From Hevea brasiliensis (lineage: Eukaryota; Streptophyta; Magnoliopsida; Malpighiales; Euphorbiaceae): 64,000 bases of DNA. The notes beneath the pieces are model-generated. The model did not search any database. It saw only the letters and a list, made by a program, of their open reading frames with translations, and had not been told where the DNA came from. The stretch is from the NCBI RefSeq assembly GCF_030052815.1, contig NC_079510.1, positions 39,774,853-39,838,852 of the forward strand. Reading direction: 5' to 3'. Shown piece after piece: positions 45,852 through 57,949 of this stretch (its first letter is position 1; the number at the start of each line of letters is the position of its first letter). The position numbers and the translations under genes were made by a program.

Positions 45852-46093
45852 TTCTGACACGCAAACAGCCTCTTGGAAGGAGATGTCGAATTTTTGGAAT
45901 CTCTCGCTTCAAGAAAACATGAGCAAAGACAGGGATGTGCATTCAAATATGTAGGAGGGCCTTCTGAGAGGAATGAGACTAATTTTCTTCCTGATTAAGG
46001 AGATGGTGATGCGAAACTTAGTGAGAAAGAAGAGGATAGGTTTAAAGGGGAGTAAAGGTATGCGTCTGCGGTGGGTTTCCTTTATGGGTATGT

Positions 46094-46131
46094 AAAGAAA
46101 GAAAGACAGAAAGAAAGAAAGAAAGAAAGAA
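46094..46131. repeat. GAAA-type microsatellite
   Basis: About nine imperfect gaaa units upstream of DUF3339 copy 4. Confidence 0.85.
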
Positions 46132-46148
46132 GCTAACTTTTCTTTCAC

Positions 46149-47372
46149 CCACTACAAATAATTACTCGTTGGAAGGCTTCTTTTTTCTGGCTTTAGAGAT
46201 TGATGAAGATGAGGATCCTTTATTAAAGAAACCATAATAAAAGAAACAAATTAGGGCCGAGCATGTTCAAAGTTCCTCCTCTTAGCTGATCTTAGGTGTA
46301 ACGCAAATGCTTTGAGTGGTGTATTATTACTATTATAATTGTGTTCAGTGCATGGAAGATTTTAAAATATATCAAGAGTATTAAAAAATAGTATTTTTAT
46401 AAAAATAAATATAATTTCTTTCTTAATTTTAAAGATGGGTCTCATGGGTCGTGTGAGAAATGGTGTATAAACACCAAATGTTCCCAATAATTCGTCTTCA
46501 GATTTAGATGCTTTCTATTTTTTCGTTGGTTTATCTTCTTTAAAACCAAAGATCAGTCTTCTTTGAGAAATTATTGAGTATACCTATTACACATATTTGA
46601 ATATAAAAATCTCATCTTTATAAAATAAAAAAATATATTTTATTTAAAAAAAATTCTACTTTTTAATATTTCCGATTTATATAATAATTCTCCATCTTCT
46701 TGATCTGTGACAAATGACAAAAGCAAAAGATTAATGACAATGTGCTCATGTCCATTGATAAGTTAAAACCTCACCTTTGAATGGTGAAGGGCGTTTATAT
46801 GCAGAAAATTCTGAATTCTTTACATTAGGCTAAACCGAACGGTTATATATGATTTTTTATGTGGGATTTATTATGTTTTTAATTAATTAAAATAATAATT
46901 AATAATTTATTAAGTGTACACACTCGATTAATAGAAAAAAATTATATAATAAGATTAATATATATATATAATAATTTTATTGTAATCATCTATTATAATT
47001 AAACTATTATATATATAATAGTTACACCAAATAAAAATTCGGGTAATGGGCACCAATCAGCTTGCTAAGTTCACCATACACCACCCGACTTGGTGTAGGC
47101 GGATTGATGCCTACCATTATGTCCAGGATTTGATGCACTGCGATTCTGGCTGATTCTGAGCGACTGTTAATAGTAAGAGATATTATTTAATGATTTTATT
47201 GTAAGTATAATAAATTTATCATAATTATTGTAAACTTTATCATAGTTAATAATTAAAATTAAATTACTATACATACAATACAATAAATTTGTTATAAAAT
47301 TTTCCTGATTATAGGCAATACTGATTTACAGTTGAGCGAGTCAATTGGTCTAACTTATTTGTTTTTTTCAAT

Positions 47373-47426
<54 letters not shown>

Positions 47427-49480
47427 TCATATAACTCCATTAAAATTATCTTCTACTCATTAAAATTTTCAAAATATTATTATATTTATTAAATTTAGGC
47501 TTATTAGTTAATTTGACAATTATTATATATATTGTACAATAATTAATATTTAGATTAATTATTATTATATTTATTGTCTTGACAATTAAAAATATAGTGT
47601 ATTTATTAATTTGTTTACTTGTGAAATTGGCATTAATGTTATCTATTACAATTGCAAGTGTTAGAAAAGTTATTTTCCACAATATAATTATGAAATTTGG
47701 ATTGCGAAATTGAATGAGAGATCGTTGAATGATTTTTTTAATTGCATATATTAAAATGTGTTTTTACATAACATTGATAAATGAAGCAATCAAGTAATGC
47801 TTTCAGAAAATCAAAACTCATATAAGACAATTGTAAATTTAAGGTTATAACAAGAATTTATTATTTTATAAAATTATTTTCTTTTTACTTAATTATTCTT
47901 ATATATTGAAAATTTACATACATTATTATATTTTTCTTTCAATAAATAATTTATGATTATATATAATATTTTTTTTCTTCAAAATTGAATAAAATAATTT
48001 TTTTGACTTCATAACTCAATTTTCTAGCTTCGCTCCTGATTATAGGCCTAGTATTTAATTTATGCACCTAAACCAGGCATCATGATAAATTATCAAAATG
48101 TGCATTCATTGTATATAAGCAGGCAAGCCCTAAGTGAGAGTTATTTTCTTTTTCTTCGTCAACCCGTCAATCCTTTTCTGCATATAATTATCTTTTCCCC
48201 AACATATCATATTAACTGATTCAAGTATCGAAGCAACTTCTCTAGAGTACTCCACCTAAATCACCTTAGATATCTCCTATTTTTTCCCTTTTGCTTGCTA
48301 CGTGTTCATAGAAAGTTTTATGCTTCCTCAAGATGGAAGAAACTTGTTACTTTACTCCTGTTAACTGTTGGGGGCTTCGGCATTTTCTTTAATGCCCAAG
48401 TACTTAATTCCCAAGCATGTTCCTCAATAACAGGACCAAATCCATGTCGGTATATCCAAAGCTCTCACAGCAACAAAACAAGTTGCTAGCCCAGCTAATT
48501 AGTTGTGTTTTGGTGAGCTAATCAGCATCTCTAAATATTTACCGATGCAAAAGGAAGAGTCATCCCTTGCGTTGCTAAAAATATCATTGACACAAATATT
48601 AGTGACGCAATTTGATTAATGTGGCGACAACTTATGGCCAATGCATCTCAAAAATGCCAATCAGATCCCTATAGCTTCTCCAATCCCTTACTCGCCATCA
48701 ACAACACACCCTAAAAAAAAAAAAACAGCAATGGTATTTTGCTATTCTATTTACCAAATTCTCATATACCCTCACTCTCCGGTACCGCTTCTCACTATGC
48801 ATTTCCCCGGCCTCACTTCAATTCTCAAACTATATATTGTGGGCAAGTTCATCAATTCCGATCCTCTAGGACCAGAAAGAGTTAAATTATGCTAAGTTTG
48901 AACAATCCAAAGTAGGTTAATTCAAGATTCAAAGTGAATACAAAATCTTAAAATTACTCGTTGTGACTAAATTTCTGTAGGGCTTTAGTCCCCTCCAGCG
49001 TTCCTATAAATGATGGGACAAAGTAAATGAAGAAAGCATATTAGAAGCAAGTAAATGAGAAAGCGAAATGGGAGGTACTTGTAAATTTGAAGAATTCCTA
49101 ATGATGCAACGAAAATTAACGCCTGGAGATTTTCTCGTCTAACCCATCTTTAAATTCTCAATCCAACAACTCTTTCTCATTTTGAAAAGAACCAGAAAAG
49201 CAAAGGACCCATGAATTGAATAGTGGCCAGAACCCATTGAATGATGGTGTGAAGTCGCAATCAAATATTAACTTCTTCTATTCATAATGCTTCAAAGGCA
49301 CGAGCAATTATAATTATTGCAATCTAAACCAGAAAAATTAGAACATTGAATACCCTTTAATTCACAAACATGTACACGTACTTGAATATTAGGTGTTAGG
49401 AGATAATAATTCTACTCTTAACTAGCAGATAATGGTAATCGGAGTACAACAGAATCATATAATGATAGAAAATAAAAGGG
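46149..49480. other. Intergenic, AT-rich
   Basis: No gene can be supported. It contains a TA microsatellite at 47378-47420. A GC-richer patch at 47035-47165 reads on - without a stop over about 30 codons but matches nothing I know. Confidence 0.4.
47378..47420. repeat. TA microsatellite
   Basis: About 20 TA units. Confidence 0.9.
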
Positions 49481-49488
49481 CGTAGCAA

Positions 49489-49690
49489 TTAATTACCGAT
49501 CTCACCTGGCTTGGTGAGACCTTTCTCAGCATTTGCAATCATATTATATCCAATCCTATAACCGAGACCATAAATTGAAACCAAGGACCAAGCATTTTGG
49601 TCTCCATCCCCTTTAATTAATGAATTAAAACCATCATTTCCTACCCGAACTCTTCCAAATCGATGGCCATGTCGAGTGACAATGAAAAAA
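49489..49690 (-). other. Exon-like fragment of unknown gene
   Basis: On - the frame reads HRFGRVRVGNDGFNSLIKGD followed by NAWSLVSIYGLGYRIGYNM and ANAEKGLTKPGE. This has normal protein composition, unlike other AT-rich frames nearby. It is preceded on - by a long T run near 49684-49698 and includes a possible donor ggtgagat at 49498-49505, so it could be an exon or an exon relic. I do not recognise the family and found no partner exons. Confidence 0.3.
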
Positions 49691-50240
49691 AAAAAAAAGT
49701 AATTATGATTATATTTATTTTTATATATAATGGACATTATATTAATTAAAGTATAATTAATTATATAATATAATTATTATTTTATTATATTCAAATTATT
49801 TTATTCAATTAAATAGAATAACAAAATATATAATTATTTTACCTCTTTGATTATGTCTTATCAAATGTATTGAATTCAAAGTTATAATGTATTGAATTCG
49901 AATTTTGACAAGAGTTAATTGAGATAATAAAGTACAGTAACAAACATCTTGAGAAATTTCTTAAAATAGTCGCAATCAGTTTGGAAAGAAATCCTTACAA
50001 GAACAATAATATAGATTTGGTCACACGTAATAACCAAAGCAAGAGCCGTCGAGAGAGAGAAGATCAATAAGCCGTCTGACAAGAAATATAAAGAGGCCAG
50101 CGTCGTTTAATCCAATGATATTTTTAACTTTTTCTTTGTGTCCTTAATAGTTTATTTCTTGCTTATTGTGTTTCTCCACCCTCCACCATCTCTCTCCATT
50201 ATGCATTTTTTTCCCCCAAAAACTTATATCCAATTACATA

Positions 50241-50253
50241 TTCTAATTTGCAG
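50241..50253 (+). promoter_or_regulatory. Possible 5'-UTR splice acceptor of DUF3339 copy 5
   Basis: ttctaatttgcag ends three bases before the start codon and has the form of a plant branch site plus acceptor. The corresponding donor was not identified. Confidence 0.35.
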
Positions 50254-50255
50254 TC

Positions 50256-50465
50256 ATGGCGGATTGGGGGCCAGTTGTGGTAGCAGTGGTTCTTTTTGTG
50301 GTGCTATCCCCAGGGTTGCTCTTCCAGCTACCAGGAAAGGGGCGAGTGGTGGAGTTCGGTAACATGCAAACCAGTGGAGCTTCTGTCTTTGTCCATACCA
50401 TCATCTTCTTTGGCCTCATCACCATTTTCCTCATCGCCATTGGTGTTCACATCACCACAGGATAA
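50256..50465 (+). CDS. DUF3339 family small membrane protein (copy 5)
   Basis: A 69-residue protein from MADWGPVVVAVVLFVVLSPG. All family marks are present: LLFQLPGKGRVVEFGNMQTS between the helices, VHTIIFFGLITIFLIAIGVH as the second helix, ending ITTG. It is nearest to copy 4 in sequence. Five members of one plant-specific family within 29 kb indicate local duplication. Function is unknown; a small two-span membrane protein is all the sequence shows. Confidence 0.94.
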   Translation: MADWGPVVVAVVLFVVLSPGLLFQLPGKGRVVEFGNMQTSGASVFVHTIIFFGLITIFLIAIGVHITTG

Positions 50466-52005
50466 TTCATTTATATATATCTATGCAAATACTCAAATTA
50501 TTACTTGTATTATTCCTCTCTAGCTGCTGTATTTGGCTGGTATTCTCCGATAAGCTGATTCTCTCAGAATAGATTACTATGCTTCTATTGTGGTTTTTAA
50601 GTGCTTTGAATTGTTTCTTTTCCTAGTAAGTAAGCTCTTGGTCTAATTCTATATGTCTGTTTTAATTTCTTTATTTTCCTTTTATATGTTCTTCATTTTC
50701 TACATGCTTTGATTAATTATTTTGTTTAGACATATTATAAGATCACAGCTGATATTATATATATTATTTTCCTTTACTTACTGAGTTTAATGGTTATGTT
50801 GCATAATTAAAACTAATGTTTATTTATTTATTTATTTATAAATTAATTGAGATTTAATTTAATTAATTATTATTATTAGGATGCACTAATACTAAATTAT
50901 GTCCACTGAGACTACATCCCTTTTCCAAACAATAATTTAAACTGAAATAATCAACTGAATTAAAATAAAGGTAAGAGAAATTTTATAAATAATGATTTAA
51001 AAAAAATAAAATTATAATTCTTTACTCAAAATATAATTAGTATAAAATCCTTTTAATATACTTGATAATATAAAATAATGTAAAAACATTAAGTAAAAAT
51101 ATAATTAAAGATTGAGTATTTCTAAAATAAAAAATATAATTTACTAATATATCTGATAAATTATTTTTAAAAAATTACATGGAAATAAAATTGAAAATGT
51201 CTCATGAATTTAACATTTTAAAGGGGACTCATAATATATCAAATTTTAATTCTTAACTCTAGCAATAGGCCTAATAAAAATTAAATTTATAATTAAAAAT
51301 AAATTAAAAAAAATTTCAAACTCAGTTGAGTTAAGATGAAATTATAAGCATTATCCAATAGTAGTAAATAATTTAAATTAAAAAAGTTAAAATGAAATTT
51401 TAAAATTAGTTAAAATAAAATTTTTAATTTAAGCATTATCAAATATCAATATTTAAATTATAATTATATAGAGATAAGTTAAAAAGAAATTTTTAGATAA
51501 AATTATTATTTTCAATTAATGATAGATGTCAAATTTTGATTAATTATTTTTGTGATTAATTGTTTTTGGGTCTTTATATATATATATATATTAGATTATA
51601 ATAGATTAGATATAATAATTATATTATATTAGATGGCCTATCCTTTTAATATTATTAATTATTAATTATATATTTAAACTTTTTATATTAATGTTAATTA
51701 TAAAAAAATATTTCTATTTTTTTAAAGACAAAGAAAATTAAAATTTAGAAGTGAACATGTGATATGTCTATATTCAATTATAAAGAACTATAAAGCAATC
51801 ATATTTTATATTTGATAAATTGTTTATGTCAAGTATTTTTTATACAATATTTATTTGAAATTATATTAACTATATATTTTAAAAATACCATAATTTGAAA
51901 ACTTTTAAAATATGTAATAAATATAATTTTTATTTATATTAATTATACCTTATATGTACTATCTATAAAATAAATTATTAATTTCTTTTAAAAAATATAT
52001 AATTC

Positions 52006-52008
<3 letters not shown>

Positions 52009-52066
<58 letters not shown>
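52009..52066. repeat. TA microsatellite
   Basis: About 28 TA units. Confidence 0.9.
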
Positions 52067-52071
<5 letters not shown>

Positions 52072-52126
52072 TATATCATATTTATATTAAATATATTCTC
52101 TTTCATTTTATCATATATTGAAAATT

Positions 52127-52128
52127 TA

Positions 52129-52180
<52 letters not shown>
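52127..52180. repeat. AAT microsatellite
   Basis: About 17 AAT units. Confidence 0.9.
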
Positions 52181-52183
<3 letters not shown>

Positions 52184-52349
52184 TTAAAGATAAAATTATT
52201 AAATTAAGCATTATCTAATATTAATAATTAAATTTATAATTGAAAAAAAATAGATTAAAATGAAATTTTTAAAAAATTATTATTTTTGAATAATGTCATA
52301 TATTAAAAATGGTGGAAATAAGAATCAAATTTTGTTTAATAGTTTTTGA

Positions 52350-52355
<6 letters not shown>

Positions 52356-52409
<54 letters not shown>
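52356..52409. repeat. TA microsatellite
   Basis: About 26 TA units. Confidence 0.9.
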
Positions 52410-52411
<2 letters not shown>

Positions 52412-53400
52412 CAAATTTGAAATATGTAATAATTATAATTTTTGTTCATATTTTATTTTGAAATTATAATATTTATTCATACTAGTTATATTTTATATGT
52501 GCTATTAATAAAATAAATTATTAATTCCTTATATATATATACACTTTGAAATTATATTTATATTAAATATATTATATATTTTAAGATCAAATTCTCAAGT
52601 TATGCATAATTTAATGCAATAATTAGATTTATAATGAAGATAAGCTAAAATTTTTAAATATTTTAAACTTTTTAAATTCTAAATATTTTAAAATTTTTTG
52701 TCAAAATTATTATTTTTAATTATGCCTATGTAAATTAATGATAAATACAAGTATCAAGTTTTTGTTAACTATTTTTGAATCTTTAGTTTTCATATATATA
52801 CTAATTAAATGCTTGTGTGTTACTTAATATATTTAAAATTATACTTTTTAATATAATCTTAATTTTTTAATTGAAATATAAAATTTTTAAATTTTATAAT
52901 AAAATAATTTAAGTTTAATTAAATATACTATCATTTTCAGATTTTAAAATATCAAAATTTTTATATTCTCTTAATATATTAAAAAAATAATATATTCAAA
53001 TATTATCTTTATTTAATATTATGATATTATTCTAAAAAATAATATCAATAATTACATAAGCATAAAAATATACAAGTGTATGTTATATAAACTTATAAGT
53101 ATAGGAAATAAATATATGTTTATATATTATAACTTACTTAGCAATAATAATTACTTATTATAGTGCTGAGAGGATAATTATTTAATAATTTATAACTTAT
53201 GTATACATAATTAATAAATTTAATAATTTTATTATAATTTAAAGTAATTAAATAATTAATTATTAAAAAATAAAAAAATTATTATAAAATTAAATTAATT
53301 ATATTTTATAAAAAAATTATCACTTAAAATGTTACATGACAAGTTGTTTAAAGGGTTTAATAATTTTTTTTTCTTATTTATTTGATATATATATATATTT

Positions 53401-54088
53401 TTTGAAAAGATCAGCACATAAACTAGCCGTGCTTGTAGCCTGTTTTGGGCCTGCTTTAATTTGTTGGGTTAGGCTGCCGGAAAAAAAGAGAAACTAGGTG
53501 GATTCAAGAATTTACCAGACATGAAAATCTCGTTTTGACATTAAAAATTCCAGATTCTTGTTCCAGTAAACAACAATAAAAAGCTGGAAACCTCCGAGTT
53601 GGAGAAACGAAGGCATGCTATAGTTGAGGACTAAAAAGACGATTGCTTCCTTGTGCTGTTTCATGAGAAGAAGAGAGTAAGCTTTCTCAAAAAATTCAAT
53701 AAAACTTAATGTAAATGGATATTTCAAGAAACGCTGGTTTTCGTTTCTCCGAGCAAATTCCAACAACATATAATTTAACAATCCCAAATCAAAATTTAAA
53801 TTATTAATAACAAATTCAAAGCACAAATCTTTGACAGTGACAAACAACAAATGTAAGTGTACAATTCGTATCACAATTCAATAATTAACAGCAAATGAAA
53901 ATAGCTTACGACAAAAGAAATGAGAAGACCGCGAGCAAGAGAGGCGACAACAAATGAAAGTTGAAGAAATTAAGAAAATGAAATGGAGATCAATAAAGAT
54001 GAAAATGGAGTCAAAAGGGTTCAGATAGTGAGGAGTCGACAGGGACAATTACAAGCTTTTTGTTTCAACTCAATCTTTGACATGAAAG
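53401..54088. other. Intergenic next to a LINE fragment
   Basis: Contains an ORF on - (53512-53874, 120 residues) with no recognisable domain. It could be LINE-associated or chance. Confidence 0.3.
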
Positions 54089-54570
54089 CTAACAGAAAAT
54101 TTCAACCTTAGGGGAAGCAATCTCATGCCAAATCCAAGAAGAAAGATTTGAAGGCTGGGCAATCCACTCACACAAAACTGACTTAACTGAGAAATTCCCT
54201 CTAGTATCAAATTTACAAATTAAGCGATCATTTTTAGTTCCACTGAGGTTGAAGACATCAATCATATATTCGCATGAATCAGGTTGTTCACCAAAATTTC
54301 TTTCCCACACAAACAACCTCCTCCTCCAATTAAGCTGCCAACTCCAAACAAATTCATTCCAGTTTCCCATTTCAGCAATAAAGCAGTCTTTATTTAGCAG
54401 CCAAACTAAAAAGGCAAGGAAGATATTTTTCAGAGGAGATTGACTAATTAACCCAAGGGTCATGCCAGAATTTAACAAGGACACCATTTCCAGCCAAGTT
54501 TCTGAATCTCCAGATAAAATGGACCTTTACATCCCTCCAAAGAGAAGATGCCAGATATATGCACTCTAAA
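54089..54570 (-). pseudogene. LINE retrotransposon 3' fragment (zf-RVT region)
   Basis: On - the reading near 54470-54560 gives GNGVLVKFWHDPWV, and after a frame change the frame 54487-54089 gives WNEFVWSWQLNWRRRLFVWE, GNFSVKSVL and SSWIWHEIASPKVEIF. These are the characteristic phrases of the C-terminal region of plant L1-type LINE polymerases: a DPW motif, a WRRxLFxWE motif, FSVKS, then W-x-x-PKV. Only this region is found; there is no endonuclease or RT core and no poly-A end. It is a truncated, frameshifted relic. Confidence 0.8.
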
Positions 54571-55098
54571 ATGAGTGCTTACCCAAGAAATTTAAAGAGC
54601 AAGGTTCTATTTTTAGTTAAACACTTACCAACCCAAGATCACCCCTACAATTTGTCCAAAATAATTCTACTCCAAAATCAAATTTATAAATTAAATTACT
54701 CTTTTAAAATGCAAAAGTAGAAACTTTCATAACCCAAGGAATTTGATTCCAATATGCATGCAGATGAAGCCCTCTTTTGGCGACTGATTAAAAGAAATAT
54801 ATATGTAACGAAAAATTCCATCCACCATTCTTATAAGCTTTTAGCAATGAAATAGAGCAGAGATATTTCTCACTAATTTCCATATTTAATTTTGTAGTAA
54901 GGCACATCGATATAGATCAAGGATCAAATGAATTAATTAAGGTAAAATATTTCTGACCAACCTCAATAATTAACTTCATTAAGCAGTACAAACGCATTAG
55001 CCCAGCTATAGACCCTGAACTATATATTTCTTTATTAATCGATCCTGATTCGCATACGTAGCAGGATATAAGTTAAATATTAATTAATTATCTTGATT
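54571..55098. other. Intergenic
   Basis: No feature is recognised. The left edge may include more of the LINE relic. The right edge is the 3' flank of the gene at 55099. Confidence 0.4.
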
Positions 55099-55485
55099 TT
55101 ACTGAAAATTTTCATGCTTGATTCTTTCCGAGTTGCTTCGTTCAAGCTTGAAACGTTCTTGAACAGAAGAGATGTAAGAAGCAGCCTTGATATCCACACT
55201 TTCATCACCAGGGACTCCATATACCTTATCGAACGGGGTCAACTTATCTCGATTGCTGTCAGGTGCTGGTGGTATTATGAAAGAGACCTTATTCTGCTTT
55301 GGTGGAGCAATGATATAGTCCTGGTGGACGAAAAACCCCACAGAAGGAGTTGAAGGAGAAGACTGACTGGGCTTAATGACCTTGCTGCTGGTATACTGCA
55401 GGTTTGGTGAAGAAGGCTTGGGCGACCGGTAGAATGGCATCAACTTGCCCTTCATGAACCCTCTGCGCTTGCGGTTGGACTCCAT
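55099..55485 (-). CDS. Conserved plant protein of unknown function, 128 aa
   Basis: A single exon from ATG 55485 (MESNRKRRGFMKGKLMPFYR) to TAA at 55099. The N-terminus is basic, the middle is serine/proline-rich and probably disordered, and the C-terminal half holds the conserved-looking phrases DKLTPFDKVYGVPGDESVDI and KAASYISSVQERFKLERSNS. I recall this kind of small protein from other dicots without an assigned function. It has no signal peptide or membrane span. A TATA box lies about 80 bases upstream. Codon use and composition differ clearly from the surrounding AT-rich DNA. No break is seen. Confidence 0.85.
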   Translation of the reverse strand: MESNRKRRGFMKGKLMPFYRSPKPSSPNLQYTSSKVIKPSQSSPSTPSVGFFVHQDYIIAPPKQNKVSFIIPPAPDSNRDKLTPFDKVYGVPGDESVDIKAASYISSVQERFKLERSNSERIKHENFQ

Positions 55486-55566
55486 GTGATGATGTGCAAT
55501 AACCTGAAATAGCTTAATATCACTAAACTAAGTAATGGTGATTATTCCAGTGGAGGAGATGGGGTG

Positions 55567-55575
55567 TATATATAA
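55567..55575 (-). promoter_or_regulatory. TATA box of the 55485 gene
   Basis: tatatataa on + (ttatatata on -) lies about 80 bases before the start codon, which would give a short 5' UTR. Confidence 0.55.
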
Positions 55576-55579
55576 TACT

Positions 55580-56118
55580 TTTCTGGGGTTACAGATAGAC
55601 ATTGGAATTCTGGATTCTGGAGGGTATTGTGGTCCCTATCAAAGCTAAATATCTTGGAAGCATAATCTTTCCCCATATCTGGGATTTATGGTTAAGATAT
55701 ATATTCCATTTAATAATTAATTAAAACCAGTTGAATTAAAAGTTACCTTTTAAGATGTGGGAAAAAAAAAAAGATAAAGAAAAACTACTCTTATGCTTCC
55801 ACCACAATCATTTAGGTGCTATTTTATTATTTTTATTATTATTTTGTGACAGTTAATTCAAATGAGATTTTATGCGTATATTAAATTAGTATAGAAAAAA
55901 AAATTATATTATATAGAGAATAGCAACTTATGTATTTTATATTTAGTGAATCAAATTGAGAGGATTCAGATTATTTGAATTCGAGTTATACTTTTTCATT
56001 TGATTACTAATATAAAATGCATTATTTTATTGTGAATATATTGACAGCTTTTAATATTTGTTCAAGCCTCAAAGAATTTAGTTTCGTTTATTGGATAGTG
56101 ACAAAATCTAATAATCTA

Positions 56119-56182
<64 letters not shown>

Positions 56183-57940
56183 CTTTTATGTGTAGTATTG
56201 CTTTGTCATAAGGACACAGAGAAAATGAATATGGTCTTATTCAATATTAAAAGCTAATTGAAGAGGAGAAAGGATTATTCAAATCTTTATATTTAGAAAT
56301 CTTATTTTATATCTAATTAATGCGGGAAATTCCTTTTTCATATTTAGATATAAATATTCAGAGTATAAAGTTTATAAGATTGAATATCTACGAGTGGTAC
56401 AACATTTAGATAAGAATTAACTCTAATACTGACCTAATTTAAGAAAGGGATTGCTAAGATTTTATATTTAGAAATCCAGTCAATGTGAGACAACAAAGGA
56501 TAAGGTAAGAATAGATAAACGCATTGTCAACTTCAGGATCCACTTGTAATTAAGTGGCAGTAAATGGACTAAGAATCGTAGGAGGGTTTGTATAGTATAG
56601 TGAATTAGATTTCTAGTTTAGTTTATGCTCAAGGCATATTCCAACGAAATGAATGTGTAATGGTTACCTTTTCATTTTCTAATGGATAATTTTACTATTT
56701 GTACATTGCAAAGTGCTGTCCTAGTTGAGAACAAAATTCAACAATTTCCACGACCGATAAGAACAGTGTCTCTTTCAGCACTTTCCCAACTCCCATTCAG
56801 AGAAAACTTTTTCAAAAGGGGAAAAAAATATGCAAATTTAGTGAAAGAGATTGGAGATTAACAATCTTGTGTCCAAAAAATTTGCTTTGGCTTAACATTA
56901 CGTTTGATTTCAAAATATAAACAATGTAACTAATATTCGTTTAATTGTTTGAAGAAACTTCATGAGTTGAATAATTCTTTCGAATGCATTCATGCAACCA
57001 ATTGAAGTATTTTATCCTTAGTTGCATGGACATATTCTGCACCAAATCATCAACTCGATACAATCTTTTGATCCGATTGAGAAACGCTATAGGCCTTTTG
57101 ACATTGAGGTTCAAGGAATTAAAAAAAAAAATGCTATTCTCAAAAAATCATTTTAAATATTAAAAAAAATTAAAAATTATTTTATTATTTTTATGTTTTT
57201 ATGATTAAAACATGTAAAATTTTATTTTAAATTAAATTTTATGATAATTTTTTTTAAAAAAATTTTATTTAAATTTAATTTATCGTATACTTAACACAAA
57301 ATATATATATTAAAATTTATATATAAAATAAGTGAGATATATGTATTTACATTTTAAATCTATAATAAAGTAGACATAAATAAATCTTTTCAATTGTTTT
57401 GACGAACTGAATGACCTATATAACGCCATGTAATAGAAGTACTTAATTATGATGTATAAATGACGTGCGCGTATGCTTTATGGTTTTATACTTTTTGTAC
57501 GATAGATTGAGCTACGGTTAAGGGTAGTTATGCAAGTTGGCTTGGTTTGCTTTGCTCAAACATGCACTAGACAGCGATAACGTTATCATGTTCGTGGAAT
57601 AGTCATGGAAAAGATATTCCAACTGACTGTCACGTCTCTACAATACCACTACTCCTCATTTTGTTGGGATTCCTAGCTAGGGCTTTTTTCATTTACAAAA
57701 GCAGAAAATTCTTTAATCACCTCTTTTAAATTTTTAATAAACCCATTTTTAATATTTCAAAAACTTTAAATTCTTAACTATTTAAATTACAAGACAGATG
57801 CTTAACTGTTATTTTTATATAATAAAGATTTGAATTTATTAAAAAAATTGCGATTTATTAAATATATATGACAATTTGGTCTTGGTCAGAGTTGTGTAAA
57901 TGATTATATACAAATATTACAAATGCAAATTCTTGTGTAG
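55580..57940. other. AT-rich intergenic
   Basis: No gene is recognised. A TA microsatellite lies at 56126-56167, followed by a T run. Confidence 0.5.
56126..56167. repeat. TA microsatellite
   Basis: About 20 TA units followed by about 18 T. Confidence 0.9.
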
Positions 57941-57949
57941 TTTGAGCTG

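Larger units (their letters stand above)
50466..53400. other. AT-rich intergenic with repeated blocks
   Basis: No gene is recognised. The stretch 51470-52810 holds related blocks, each containing caaattttgattaat- and tttttgaatcttt-like words and each followed by TA runs. Confidence 0.5.

Noticed and set aside
47035..47165. Possible exon on the minus strand in a GC-richer patch
   Set aside because: Too short, no splice sites that fit on both sides, family not recognised.
48295..48489. 64-aa ORF with a hydrophobic stretch and cysteines, a possible secreted peptide
   Set aside because: It begins at TTG, not ATG, has no supporting promoter or splice context, and shows no known family pattern.
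51978..52211. 77-aa leucine/isoleucine-rich minus-strand ORF
   Set aside because: Product of AAT and TA microsatellites.
53512..53874. 120-aa minus-strand ORF
   Set aside because: No domain, biased hydrophobic and aromatic composition typical of chance frames in AT-rich DNA; kept only as an intergenic remark.
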